Shown piece by piece: positions 45,136 through 53,015 of a stretch of DNA of 64,000 bases. The stretch's first letter is position 1. Each line of letters begins with the position of its first letter. Origin of the DNA: Anaerofustis stercorihominis DSM 17244 (GTDB lineage: Bacteria; Bacillota; Clostridia; Eubacteriales; Anaerofustaceae). Both the position numbers and the translations under genes were made by a program. The stretch is from assembly GCF_000154825.1 (NCBI RefSeq), contig NZ_DS560019.1, positions 248,001 through 312,000 on the forward strand. Reading direction: 5' to 3'. The notes beneath the pieces were generated by a model, which had not been told where the DNA came from, did not search any database, and worked only from the letters and a program-made list of their open reading frames with translations.

Positions 45136-46509
45136 TTACTCTTTAATCCCCATCAATGTTTTCCTGACTTCGATTATAAATAATATGACAGTTACACTTA
45201 CAGCTATCACATCCGTTATGGGCTGAGCTAAAAATACTCCGAGAACATTATTTGTAATTAATTTCGGAAGTATGAATATAAGTGGGATTAAAAGAACGAT
45301 CTTTCTGAATACAGCCAAAAAAAGTGATACTTTTGCATTGGAAAGGGCGACAAAGGTTTGCTGACAAGATATTTGAATCCCTATCAAGAACATGACAGCC
45401 ATATAAATTTTTATCGACCACTGTGTATATGTTATAAGTGCAGTATCCGAAGTGAACAAAGTAATGAACACTTTAGGTAAAAACATAGTTAAACACCAAA
45501 GCAAAAGAGAATATAAAGTACATATGACTATTTGAAATAAAAATGCTCTCTTTACTCTGTCGGCATTTCCAGCTCCGTAATTAAAGCTTATTACAGGCTG
45601 TGCACCTTGAGTAAACCCCTGTATCGGCATAGTGTAAAACTGTAAAATAATATTTAAAATAGTCATAGAACCAACAGCTATATCTCCTCCGTATTTAAGC
45701 AGTGAAGAATTAAAAATAATAGCTATGGCACTTTCCGTTACCTGCATGACAAAAGGCGATAGTCCGAGAAGAAGACAAGGCAGATATATTTTAAAATCTA
45801 TTTTAAAATATTCCTTTTTTATTTTTATAAAACTCTTTTTGCTGTTTAAAAAATATAATACCCAAAGAGCTGATAAAAATTGAGAAGTAACAGTAGCAAG
45901 AGCAGCTCCTTTTACCCCCATATCAAGCATAAATATAAATATAGGGTCCAAAACCATATTTAAAATTGCCCCTATTAAAATACTTATCATCCCTGTGACT
46001 GCAAACCCTTGTGCCATAATAAAAGTATTAAGTCCTATAGCGATTTGAATAAAAACTATTCCCAAGGAATAAACCCTTAAATAAGATAATGCATATTCAA
46101 TGGTAGCCGTACTTGCACCAAAAAGGAATAATAATTTTTCACCAAACAACAAAATCATTATGGTCATAATGATACCTGAAATAATAGTACCGATAGTGCA
46201 GCTTCCAAGGATTTTTTCGGCGCTGTTTTTATCATTTTTACCAAGCATTATCGCTGCTCTGGGTGCGCCTCCCATAGACGTAAGGGTCGCAAAAGCATAA
46301 ACCAATATAAGAATGGGGAAACAAACACCGACTCCTGTCAGTGCAAGTGTTCCGACACCTTCTATATGACCTATAAACATCCTATTTATTATATTGTAAA
46401 GCACGCTAAAGATTTGTGCTATTATTGCCGGAACAGCAAGTGTAAAAATTAGTTTCCCGACATTTCCGCTTCCCAAGTCTATTTTATTTTCATTATTTTT
46501 TTCTAACAT
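45136..46509 (-). CDS. MATE-family efflux transporter
   Basis: 457 aa with 12 predicted membrane helices in two similar halves. The opening LGSGNVGKLIFTLAVPAIIA and the GIGTLAL-like and MGGAPRAAIMLGKND segments are typical of NorM/DinF-type MATE proteins of Clostridia. It should export cationic or other small molecules using a Na+ or H+ gradient; the substrate is unknown. It is monocistronic: no gene is closely linked upstream, and 50 bp separate its stop from the DUF2007 start. The protein looks complete. Confidence 0.92.
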   Translation of the reverse strand: MLEKNNENKIDLGSGNVGKLIFTLAVPAIIAQIFSVLYNIINRMFIGHIEGVGTLALTGVGVCFPILILVYAFATLTSMGGAPRAAIMLGKNDKNSAEKILGSCTIGTIISGIIMTIMILLFGEKLLFLFGASTATIEYALSYLRVYSLGIVFIQIAIGLNTFIMAQGFAVTGMISILIGAILNMVLDPIFIFMLDMGVKGAALATVTSQFLSALWVLYFLNSKKSFIKIKKEYFKIDFKIYLPCLLLGLSPFVMQVTESAIAIIFNSSLLKYGGDIAVGSMTILNIILQFYTMPIQGFTQGAQPVISFNYGAGNADRVKRAFLFQIVICTLYSLLLWCLTMFLPKVFITLFTSDTALITYTQWSIKIYMAVMFLIGIQISCQQTFVALSNAKVSLFLAVFRKIVLLIPLIFILPKLITNNVLGVFLAQPITDVIAVSVTVILFIIEVRKTLMGIKE

Positions 46510-46626
46510 ATATACCTCATTATTATCTATGAATTTAAATTCTATTTAACTATTTTTAGCAATATAAAAACTTATATTTACAGAATAAAAAAATATATAA
46601 TAATTATTTGATTTTTATAGATAATA

Positions 46627-46652
46627 AAAAAACGCCTAACTGCTAGACGTTT
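46627..46652 (-). terminator. Intrinsic terminator of gpsA
   Basis: On the minus strand AAACGTCTA/TAGGCGTTT (one G-T pair) with loop GCAGT, followed by a run of seven T; 9 bp after the gpsA stop. Confidence 0.82.
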
Positions 46653-46660
46653 AATTTATT

Positions 46661-47626
46661 TTAATAAAATTCCTTTTTAACACTTCTTAAAAACATATCT
46701 TTAAGCATTTTATGAGGACTTAATTCACCGTTTAAAACTGCATCGACGCCTCTTATTATAGGCATTTCCACATTATAATCATCACTTAACTTTACAATGG
46801 CTTTTGCTGTACTTACACCTTCGGCAAGATAATCATCATTCAAAGTCCCTCTAACAAAATTTTCACCATATCTTCTGTTGTTGGAAAATTCACTGAACAA
46901 TGTCGCTTCATAATCTCCCAAATGACAAAGTCCGTAGGCAGTTATTTCATCTCCGCCCATTGCTTTTATCAGCCTTGAAACCTCTCTGGCCCCTCTTGCC
47001 ATCAATGCACCCTTTAAAGATGAATATCCAACTGCATCAAGCATACCGGCAGCAATCCCGATTACATTTTTAGCGGCAGCACCAAGCTCATCCCCTATCA
47101 AATCTTCTCCTATATAAAGTCTTATCAAATCACTGGAAAATGTTTTTACAACATCTTCGGTAACATCTTTATTGTCACTGTCTATCACCATACAATTAGG
47201 TATCCTCTTCACAAAACTTTGAACATGTCCCGGGCCTACCCAAACAGCTAATTTTACCTTGCTTCCGAGTATCTCCCTAAAAACCTCTGTAAGTCTCTTT
47301 CCCGTTGATACTTCGATACCTTTCATACAAAGGATAAAAGTCTTATTTTCATAATTTGATTTTTTTATATCTTCACAAAGATTTCTTAAATGCTGAGATG
47401 AAATTGAAATTATTATATAATCACTGTTATCTATGGTTGCATCTAAATCATTTGTAAGTTTGGTAGTTTCGCTTAAATATAAATATTTATTTTTTCTTGT
47501 ATGCTCAAGTTCTTCTAAATTCTTGGAACCGCTTCTCCCCCATATCGTTACGTTATGACCTATCTTATCGCTGTACCAACCCAGGAATGTGCCCCATCTT
47601 CCGCAGCCTAAAACCGATACTTTCAT
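46661..47626 (-). CDS. gpsA: NAD(P)-dependent glycerol-3-phosphate dehydrogenase
   Basis: 321 aa. The N-terminal Rossmann motif SVLGCGRWGTFLGWY replaces the usual GxGxWG(T)ALA with a close variant. Catalytic Lys is in the AAAKNVIGIAAGMLDA segment, and GLCHLGDYEATLFSEFSNNR is the conserved C-terminal block. It reduces dihydroxyacetone phosphate to sn-glycerol-3-phosphate for phospholipids. Length is slightly shorter than the usual 330-340 aa. It is a single-gene unit 97 bp upstream... of nothing linked: sigK lies on the 5' side with a 96-bp gap. Confidence 0.9.
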   Translation of the reverse strand: MKVSVLGCGRWGTFLGWYSDKIGHNVTIWGRSGSKNLEELEHTRKNKYLYLSETTKLTNDLDATIDNSDYIIISISSQHLRNLCEDIKKSNYENKTFILCMKGIEVSTGKRLTEVFREILGSKVKLAVWVGPGHVQSFVKRIPNCMVIDSDNKDVTEDVVKTFSSDLIRLYIGEDLIGDELGAAAKNVIGIAAGMLDAVGYSSLKGALMARGAREVSRLIKAMGGDEITAYGLCHLGDYEATLFSEFSNNRRYGENFVRGTLNDDYLAEGVSTAKAIVKLSDDYNVEMPIIRGVDAVLNGELSPHKMLKDMFLRSVKKEFY

Positions 47627-47722
47627 ATTGATACCTCTTTTACTAATTTCTCTATAATGATTTTACCCTTTTATATAATAATTCACAACCTTTTAGCTTT
47701 TATTTTTGATCATATATTTTAT

Positions 47723-48424
47723 TTAATATTTCTTTTTAAATGAAATTGCAATTTTTTCTATTGCTTTTTTCTCTATTCTAGAAACATAAGACCTGGATAT
47801 ATCATACATATCAGCTATTTCTCTTTGTGTATAACTTCTTTTACCTTTTAAACCATATCTAAGATAAAGTATTTCTTTTTCTCTGTCCTCAAGTACTTCA
47901 TCCATTATCTTATAAAGAAACTCACTTTCGACCTTTAAATTTACTTTGCTGTTTACATCGTCTTCATCGGTAGCTAAAATATCCAGTAGAGAGATATTGT
48001 TTCCTTCTTCATCAAAACTGATATAATCCTCTAAAAACACATTGGAAGCAGTCTTTGTTTCACTTCTAAGAGCCATTAGTATTTCATTATCTATACATCT
48101 AGCCCCATAAGTCGCAAATTTAGTTCCTTTGTTATAATCAAAAGAATTTATTCCTTTTATAAGACCAATAATGCCTATGGAAATAAGATCTTCCTTTGTA
48201 ATATTCGAAGAAGAATATTTTTTACTTACATGAGCAACCAATCGAAGATTATGATTTATTAGCATTTCCTTTGCATGCATATCATTTTCTTCTTTGAACT
48301 TTACAAAATATTTTGTTTCATCTTCTTTTTTTAGCGGTTTTGGAAAAGACTCACTGGCTGAAAAATAACCTAAAAATACCAATACTCGCTGAAGTAAATC
48401 CAAAATCCCTAGAAAACCTAACAT
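47723..48424 (-). CDS. sigK: Sporulation sigma factor SigK
   Basis: 233 aa, uninterrupted; there is no skin-type element. The hydrophobic pro-sequence (MLGFLGILDLLQRVLVFLGY) matches pro-SigK, removed by SpoIVFB in Bacillus. Region 2 is seen in LINHNLRLVAHVSKKY and DLISIGIIGLIKGINSFDYN, region 4 in YTQREIADMYDISRSYVSRI. It directs late mother-cell transcription. An unusual feature is that the SD (GGGGGTGA) lies inside an 11-bp hairpin just before the ATG. The 404-aa orphan gene is 78 bp upstream on the same strand. Confidence 0.92.
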   Translation of the reverse strand: MLGFLGILDLLQRVLVFLGYFSASESFPKPLKKEDETKYFVKFKEENDMHAKEMLINHNLRLVAHVSKKYSSSNITKEDLISIGIIGLIKGINSFDYNKGTKFATYGARCIDNEILMALRSETKTASNVFLEDYISFDEEGNNISLLDILATDEDDVNSKVNLKVESEFLYKIMDEVLEDREKEILYLRYGLKGKRSYTQREIADMYDISRSYVSRIEKKAIEKIAISFKKKY

Positions 48425-48428
48425 AAAA

Positions 48429-48455
48429 TCACCCCCATAAAATATATGAGGGTGA
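48429..48455 (-). promoter_or_regulatory. Hairpin sequestering the sigK Shine-Dalgarno
   Basis: Minus strand: TCACCCTCATA (48455-48445), loop TATTT, TATGGGGGTGA (48439-48429), then TTTT and the sigK ATG. The 3' arm contains the whole SD GGGGGTGA, and all 11 positions pair (one T-G). Confidence 0.72.
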
Positions 48456-48502
48456 CTTATAAATCTTGCTTGTACTTATTTAATTAAACTTTTTAAATCT
48501 TT

Positions 48503-49717
48503 TTATAATGAAAATAACACTTTAAGTGCACCGATTATATTTGACTCTGATAGATCAATTCTTCTAAGCTGTAAATCGTATATCATAACTTCCATTATTT
48601 CTACAATATATGAAATATTTTTTATTTCGTCATAATCATTTAATGTTTGTATCCTTTGAATATCGGATAAAAAACTTTCGAGATTAAATTCTTTATTGTA
48701 TTTATTATATATCTTATGCAAAAAAATCGACAAGGTATCATTATTATGCTCAATATGATATTCTATCTTTTGAACAAAGCTCATATTTTGTATATTTTTA
48801 TTATTATATAATTTATCAAATTCTATTTCAAATCCCTCTATGATATATGGAAGTTTTTCTACTCTCCTCATATCCCTGACATGTCCGTTCTCCGGTATAT
48901 GTTTTAAATATAAATCATTATTTGAAATAAGTTCCAATATTTTACCTATATGTCCGTTTATATACCTTATCCTTATACTGGGATATAATTCTACCTTTTG
49001 ATTAAAGTTATAATTATGAGCATTAAATTCCGGGAACACCATTTCGCCGATCCTATCATAATTTTCATCTTTATCATTCTTTTTCATAAGCCTGATTTCT
49101 TTGATATTAATATCTCCTCTGTAAAATAGAAAAGATAAAAAATCTCTTATGATTTTATCAAGAGCCACAAGAAATCTTGAATTTTGTATCGTATTGAAAT
49201 ATAGATCAAAAGCAGGATATACTGCAAGAGGATATTTGTAATTAATATCCCTTACTACATGAAAAGAACAACTTATATCAATACCTTTATAATTAAATAT
49301 CTCTTTGACGGATTTTACTACTCTAAAATCCAAAAGATTTATATCTCCATTTTCTTTTTCGTCCAAATATTTTAGATATTCAACAAAATTCAGATAATTC
49401 ATCTTTGCTATTTTGATTGAAATACCGTCATAACCGGTTTGCTTGTTTTTAAGTGTAATATAATAATCGATTTTTATTTTTATTACATTATTATTTTGAT
49501 TTGAAATAATTACTCTTGGTTTAAAAATTACTGTATCCCTACTATCTTTTACTTCCCCGATTATAAACAGACTAACCAGACAGTTGTTTCCGACATTACA
49601 ATAAGTATTAAAATAATAGTCGGGCTTCCCTTTATGCTTTAAAGTCAATTTTAGGATTGAACCTTCATAAATAAAATTATAATCTTGATCGTTATATTTA
49701 GCATTCCCCTTAATCAT
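48503..49717 (-). CDS. Orphan 404-aa protein, possible HEPN/ApeA-like fold
   Basis: No family recognised with confidence. Residues 1-240 look like a beta-rich sandwich domain (YNFIYEGSILKLTLKHKGKP, DVIIF-type strands). The C-terminal third is helical. The stretch LYLKHIPENGHVRDMRRVEK with PYIIEGFE after it resembles the region preceding the HEPN-like part of ApeA-type proteins, but the RxxxxH catalytic motif of HEPN ribonucleases is not visible, so activity should not be assumed. No signal peptide or membrane helix. Single gene, same strand as sigK, 78 bp upstream of it. It is not obviously foreign in composition. Confidence 0.6.
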   Translation of the reverse strand: MIKGNAKYNDQDYNFIYEGSILKLTLKHKGKPDYYFNTYCNVGNNCLVSLFIIGEVKDSRDTVIFKPRVIISNQNNNVIKIKIDYYITLKNKQTGYDGISIKIAKMNYLNFVEYLKYLDEKENGDINLLDFRVVKSVKEIFNYKGIDISCSFHVVRDINYKYPLAVYPAFDLYFNTIQNSRFLVALDKIIRDFLSFLFYRGDINIKEIRLMKKNDKDENYDRIGEMVFPEFNAHNYNFNQKVELYPSIRIRYINGHIGKILELISNNDLYLKHIPENGHVRDMRRVEKLPYIIEGFEIEFDKLYNNKNIQNMSFVQKIEYHIEHNNDTLSIFLHKIYNKYNKEFNLESFLSDIQRIQTLNDYDEIKNISYIVEIMEVMIYDLQLRRIDLSESNIIGALKVLFSL

Positions 49718-49861
49718 AGTTACACACTAACCCTTTAATTCCGACATTTTTCTCATTATATAACCATAATTATAAAGCGTCAATGAAATATTAAAAGAAT
49801 TTTAAACATTTTAATACTACTTTGAAAGATTTTGCAGTATAATTGTTTATTTTATATTAAT

Positions 49862-50341
49862 TTACAATTTATCCCTTACAATCTTCCAATCATCAATCAA
49901 CATATTAAGTGAATACCTTGCATTTGCGGGACTTGTGGAAGGAAGTTTAATTATATCAATATCTATATCTTTATTATACTTTTTAAACAAATTATAAGCA
50001 GTACCGCCATTTAAAAATATAGTTTTGATATTTGTTTCTTTTAAAATCTCTGATAAATTATTCACAACCACATTTTTGATTGAGCTATCGCTTGAGCCTT
50101 CAATGTCGCAAGAAGCAATTACATCCCATACTGCTATATTATTATTTATAAGCATTTTTCTTTTATCTTCTACGGTTTGAGGAAGAGATGTACCCGTAAG
50201 AGCACTTATCACTTTCCAAAATCTGTTTTGTGGATGTCCATAAAAAAACTTAGTTTCTCTTGATTTAACGGAAGGAAATGAACCAAGGATCAATATTTTA
50301 GAGTCTTTATCATATACAGGATTTATATTATGATATTCCAT
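49862..50341 (-). CDS. DNA-deoxyinosine glycosylase (UDG superfamily, family 6)
   Basis: 159 aa. The motif ILILGSFPSVKSRETKFFYG, followed by HPQNRFWKVISALTG, is characteristic of the hypoxanthine/uracil DNA glycosylase branch. The C-terminal LPSTSPANARYS is the second active-site loop. It removes deaminated purines from DNA as the first step of base excision repair. Length is normal. It lies 10 bp after the HsmA-like gene, so the two may be co-transcribed. No AP endonuclease or ligase is adjacent. Confidence 0.88.
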   Translation of the reverse strand: MEYHNINPVYDKDSKILILGSFPSVKSRETKFFYGHPQNRFWKVISALTGTSLPQTVEDKRKMLINNNIAVWDVIASCDIEGSSDSSIKNVVVNNLSEILKETNIKTIFLNGGTAYNLFKKYNKDIDIDIIKLPSTSPANARYSLNMLIDDWKIVRDKL

Positions 50342-50351
50342 ATAGCTCCCC

Positions 50352-50732
50352 CTATATATTCATTCCCATAAACATACCTATAAAATAAGGTATAAGCCAT
50401 ATGAGCCACACGACTATGCTGAATTTATGGAAATTTCTCTGCATTTCTTCATTATTTTTTCTAAGAACGATAATAGCCCATACCGCATGAAATAACATAA
50501 GAAGTATTGCTATCAGACCGGTTATACCATGAATACCAAAACTGCTGCTGTTAGCTTTTGCAATAAAAGACATGATGGTTGTTCCCGTAGTATCACATAC
50601 GAGACCCAAAAGGAAAAAAATGACATGTGCCGATTTTAACCTCTTTGCTTTCCTCTCGGAAAAAACTCCGATAGTATAAAATACTAATGCAAGCGTTATA
50701 GTTATAATTGCTAAAATAAGTTTAAAATTCAT
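50352..50732 (-). CDS. HsmA/TIGR03987-family membrane protein
   Basis: 126 aa with four hydrophobic segments. The pattern AIITITLALVFYTIGVFSER, then HVIFFLLGLVCDTTGTTIMS and LIAILLMLFHAVWAIIVL, fits the small TIGR03987/HsmA membrane family of anaerobes. Conserved Asp and His lie within helices 2 and 3. Function is unknown to me. It sits between an aldo/keto reductase gene (40 bp) and the DNA glycosylase gene (10 bp). Confidence 0.75.
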   Translation of the reverse strand: MNFKLILAIITITLALVFYTIGVFSERKAKRLKSAHVIFFLLGLVCDTTGTTIMSFIAKANSSSFGIHGITGLIAILLMLFHAVWAIIVLRKNNEEMQRNFHKFSIVVWLIWLIPYFIGMFMGMNI

Positions 50733-50771
50733 AAATCTCTCCTTATATACTAATTTATTAATTTATATAGT

Positions 50772-51617
50772 TTAATCAAAATATATTCTTTCCCTGTCGG
50801 GATGTTCACCTGACCACCCTATTTGAGGAAGACACATTAATTCAAATTCATCTTCTATAGAAATTTCAAAATCAAAAACATCCATATTTTCTTGCATCCT
50901 TTCTACCGAGGAAGACTTCGGAAGAGGCTGAACACCGAGCTGTAAAATAAATCTAATACAAATTTGAGCTACGGATTTATTATATTTTTTCGAAAGCTCC
51001 ATAAGCCTTTCTTCTTTTAATACTCTTGCTCTTCCTATGGGAGACCATGCCTGAGGCAGGATATCATTATCTTTCAGAAAATCAATTGCAGCCTTTTGAA
51101 TATATCCAGGATGAATTTCAAGCTGGTCGACCATAGGTTTAATGTCACATTTATCAAGTATATTTATCAAATGATGAGGCAAAAAATTACTGACACCGAT
51201 AGACTTTACTCTTCCCTCTTTATAAAGAGTTTCCAAAGCTTTCCAAGTCTTGATATCAAGCTCCTTCCAGTCATCGCTTTTCAAATCTTTTTTTGGCCAA
51301 TGTATAAGAAACATATCCAGATAATCAGTCCCTAAATTATTAAGTGATTTTTCAAATGATTTAATAGTATTGTCATATCCCATTTCAGTCTTCCAGACCT
51401 TTGATGATAAAAATAAATCCTCTCTTTTAACATTGGATTTAAACATTACTTCTTTAATCAAGTGTTCATTATTATAAAAAGCGGCAGTATCAAAATGCCT
51501 GTAGCCTGCTTCAATGGCATTTATTAAAGTAGGAACATAATCTCCGTTTCCGGCTTTATACGTTCCAAAACCAATTTTATCTATGTAAAGACCGTTATTT
51601 AATTTATATTTTTCCAT
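50772..51617 (-). CDS. Aldo/keto reductase
   Basis: 281 aa (beta/alpha)8 NADPH-dependent oxidoreductase. The catalytic tetrad is visible: Asp in YRHFDTAAFYNNEH with Tyr, Lys in LFLSSKVWK, His in FLIHWPKKD. GVSNFLPHHL and the C-terminal cofactor segment PLPKSSSVERMQENMDVFDF are also present. It belongs to the 2,5-diketo-gluconate reductase/AKR5-like group; the natural aldehyde or ketone is not known. ATG 51617 is used because GGAGG is 5 nt upstream; an in-frame TTG at 51629 overlaps that SD. Single gene by spacing. Confidence 0.9.
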   Translation of the reverse strand: MEKYKLNNGLYIDKIGFGTYKAGNGDYVPTLINAIEAGYRHFDTAAFYNNEHLIKEVMFKSNVKREDLFLSSKVWKTEMGYDNTIKSFEKSLNNLGTDYLDMFLIHWPKKDLKSDDWKELDIKTWKALETLYKEGRVKSIGVSNFLPHHLINILDKCDIKPMVDQLEIHPGYIQKAAIDFLKDNDILPQAWSPIGRARVLKEERLMELSKKYNKSVAQICIRFILQLGVQPLPKSSSVERMQENMDVFDFEISIEDEFELMCLPQIGWSGEHPDRERIYFD

Positions 51618-51674
51618 TTTTTCCTCCAATACTTTTTACTGATTATACTCTTATATTTTTAAAATACCTAATAC

Positions 51675-52361
51675 TTAGTAACATTTTTTGCAAGGAGTAT
51701 ATCCCGTAGCTTTAGCTTTTTTCATATCGACTTTATCGGGTTTTCTCATATGACTGCAGTACTTATTTGAATGATATTTGCTTCCGGTACGAGAAATGTA
51801 AACATAAGTTATTTTTTTCGAACTCTTTATTGATTGTTGTTTTTTCTTTTTTAAAGCTTGTGCTTTTTTATCTATCACTTTGATTGTTATTACATTGCTT
51901 TTAACATTGCTCTTGCCGTCTATTACATATATATCCGACTTACCTTCCTTAAAAGAATTTGCTATTATTTTTCCCTCTTCTCTATTTATTTTTACTGCAT
52001 CCTCACCAGTCGAAATATATTTTAAATCATCTATATTTGCTCTATTTGGTATAACTTTAATATCTATAGCTTGAATAGAATTAATATCCATATAATGGTT
52101 TTTTATATAAATATTTATCTTTTCAGGTCTAATAGGATTTGAAGGTACAAAAATAAAAGATAAAAATGAAATAAAAAAAATAATAAATCCTATTAAAAGA
52201 ATTTTTTTCTTATCATTTTTATCACTGTCAAATTTTTTATTATAGATGAACAATATTATTAATAAAGGTATCCATAAATATCTAAATAAAATTACGGATA
52301 GGATTATCAATAATAAACTTGCTATTAAATACCCAAAACCTTTTTGCTTTATCTCTTCCAT
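51675..52361 (-). CDS. Membrane protein with Ig-like and Cys/His C-terminal motif
   Basis: 228 aa. Two or three N-terminal hydrophobic segments (about residues 9-40 and 53-72) are followed by a Big_2-like beta domain (about 78-165: INSIQAIDIKVIPNR through KSNVITIKVID). A Lys-rich linker follows, and the tail YHSNKYCSHMRKPDKV... TPCKKCY has a C-x-H...C-x2-C pattern seen in small metal-binding or Ada-like tails. Function is not known; the beta domain should face outside the membrane if the helices anchor it. It is followed by an AKR gene and preceded by a small HTH gene, without tight coupling. Confidence 0.7.
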   Translation of the reverse strand: MEEIKQKGFGYLIASLLLIILSVILFRYLWIPLLIILFIYNKKFDSDKNDKKKILLIGFIIFFISFLSFIFVPSNPIRPEKINIYIKNHYMDINSIQAIDIKVIPNRANIDDLKYISTGEDAVKINREEGKIIANSFKEGKSDIYVIDGKSNVKSNVITIKVIDKKAQALKKKKQQSIKSSKKITYVYISRTGSKYHSNKYCSHMRKPDKVDMKKAKATGYTPCKKCY

Positions 52362-52445
52362 ATCAAGATCCTCAATGTTTTATTCGATTTATTATGACAT
52401 ATAAAAAAAATACATGTCAAGCTATAATAATCAAAACACTATATA

Positions 52446-52658
52446 TCAAACAAAAAAGCTATCAGGCTTAATAAATAAAGTATTCATGTCACAATCAAAT
52501 GCATCGGATAATCTGTTAATCATATCAAATGATATTTTTGTGGTTTCATTCTTTACCAATTTATTGACAGTGTCATAATTACTGTTGATTGTTTTAACAA
52601 GCCAATATTTACTCCTATTGTTCTTTTCAAGCAGATACTTTAAATTTAAATAAACCAT
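52446..52658 (-). CDS. Small Cro/C1-type HTH regulator
   Basis: 70 aa from ATG 52658, with AAAGGAAAGTGAT about 8 nt upstream. The YLLEKNNRSKYWLVKTINSN and TVNKLVKNETTKISFDMINR segments form the helix-turn-helix, and LSDAFDCDMNTLFI is the usual C-terminal helix of XRE-type short regulators (YozG-like). No ligand domain is attached. Target and role are unknown. It is divergent from the candidate small RNA promoter at 52766-52794 and about 108 bp from it, so it might control that promoter; this is positional inference only. Confidence 0.82.
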   Translation of the reverse strand: MVYLNLKYLLEKNNRSKYWLVKTINSNYDTVNKLVKNETTKISFDMINRLSDAFDCDMNTLFIKPDSFFV

Positions 52659-52765
52659 GCTAATCACTTTCCTTTGTTTTATATTTATATTAACTATTCT
52701 ATACAAAACTCATCTAAAATATAAGTACTTTATAGCTAATATAGTTATAAATGATATAGTTATAC

Positions 52766-52794
52766 TTGACTTGTTTTTTACTCTTTGATATACT
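52766..52794 (+). promoter_or_regulatory. Consensus promoter of candidate small RNA
   Basis: -35 TTGACT (52766-52771), 17-bp spacer, -10 TATACT (52789-52794). The predicted start is near 52801. No coding gene follows before the terminator. Confidence 0.7.
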
Positions 52795-52800
52795 AAATTT

Positions 52801-52880
52801 GCAACAAATCAATCTTTTCAAACATGATTTGCAAAATGTGAGTCTCTAAAAAGAACTTCCGAATTCGGAGGTTCTTTTTA
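52801..52880 (+). ncRNA. Candidate small RNA of about 80 nt
   Basis: A consensus promoter just upstream and a strong intrinsic terminator (52848-52879: AAAAAGAAC arm, centre TCCGAATTCGG, T-run) delimit about 80 nt with no ORF longer than five codons. A second weak stem, CAAATC/GATTTG (52805-52810/52826-52831), lies in the 5' part. No known RNA family is recognised. It could be an independent sRNA, or a terminated leader of the aconitase gene, whose start is 135 bp downstream. Confidence 0.5.
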
Positions 52881-53015
52881 GATTATAACAAATTTATATA
52901 AAAAACGAACTATTTGCATAATTATTCTTTTTAATAATTATATATTCTATATTTATTGAAAATTCTAAACTTTTCTGATAGTATTATCTAAATGAAAATA
53001 TAAGGAGATAAGTAT

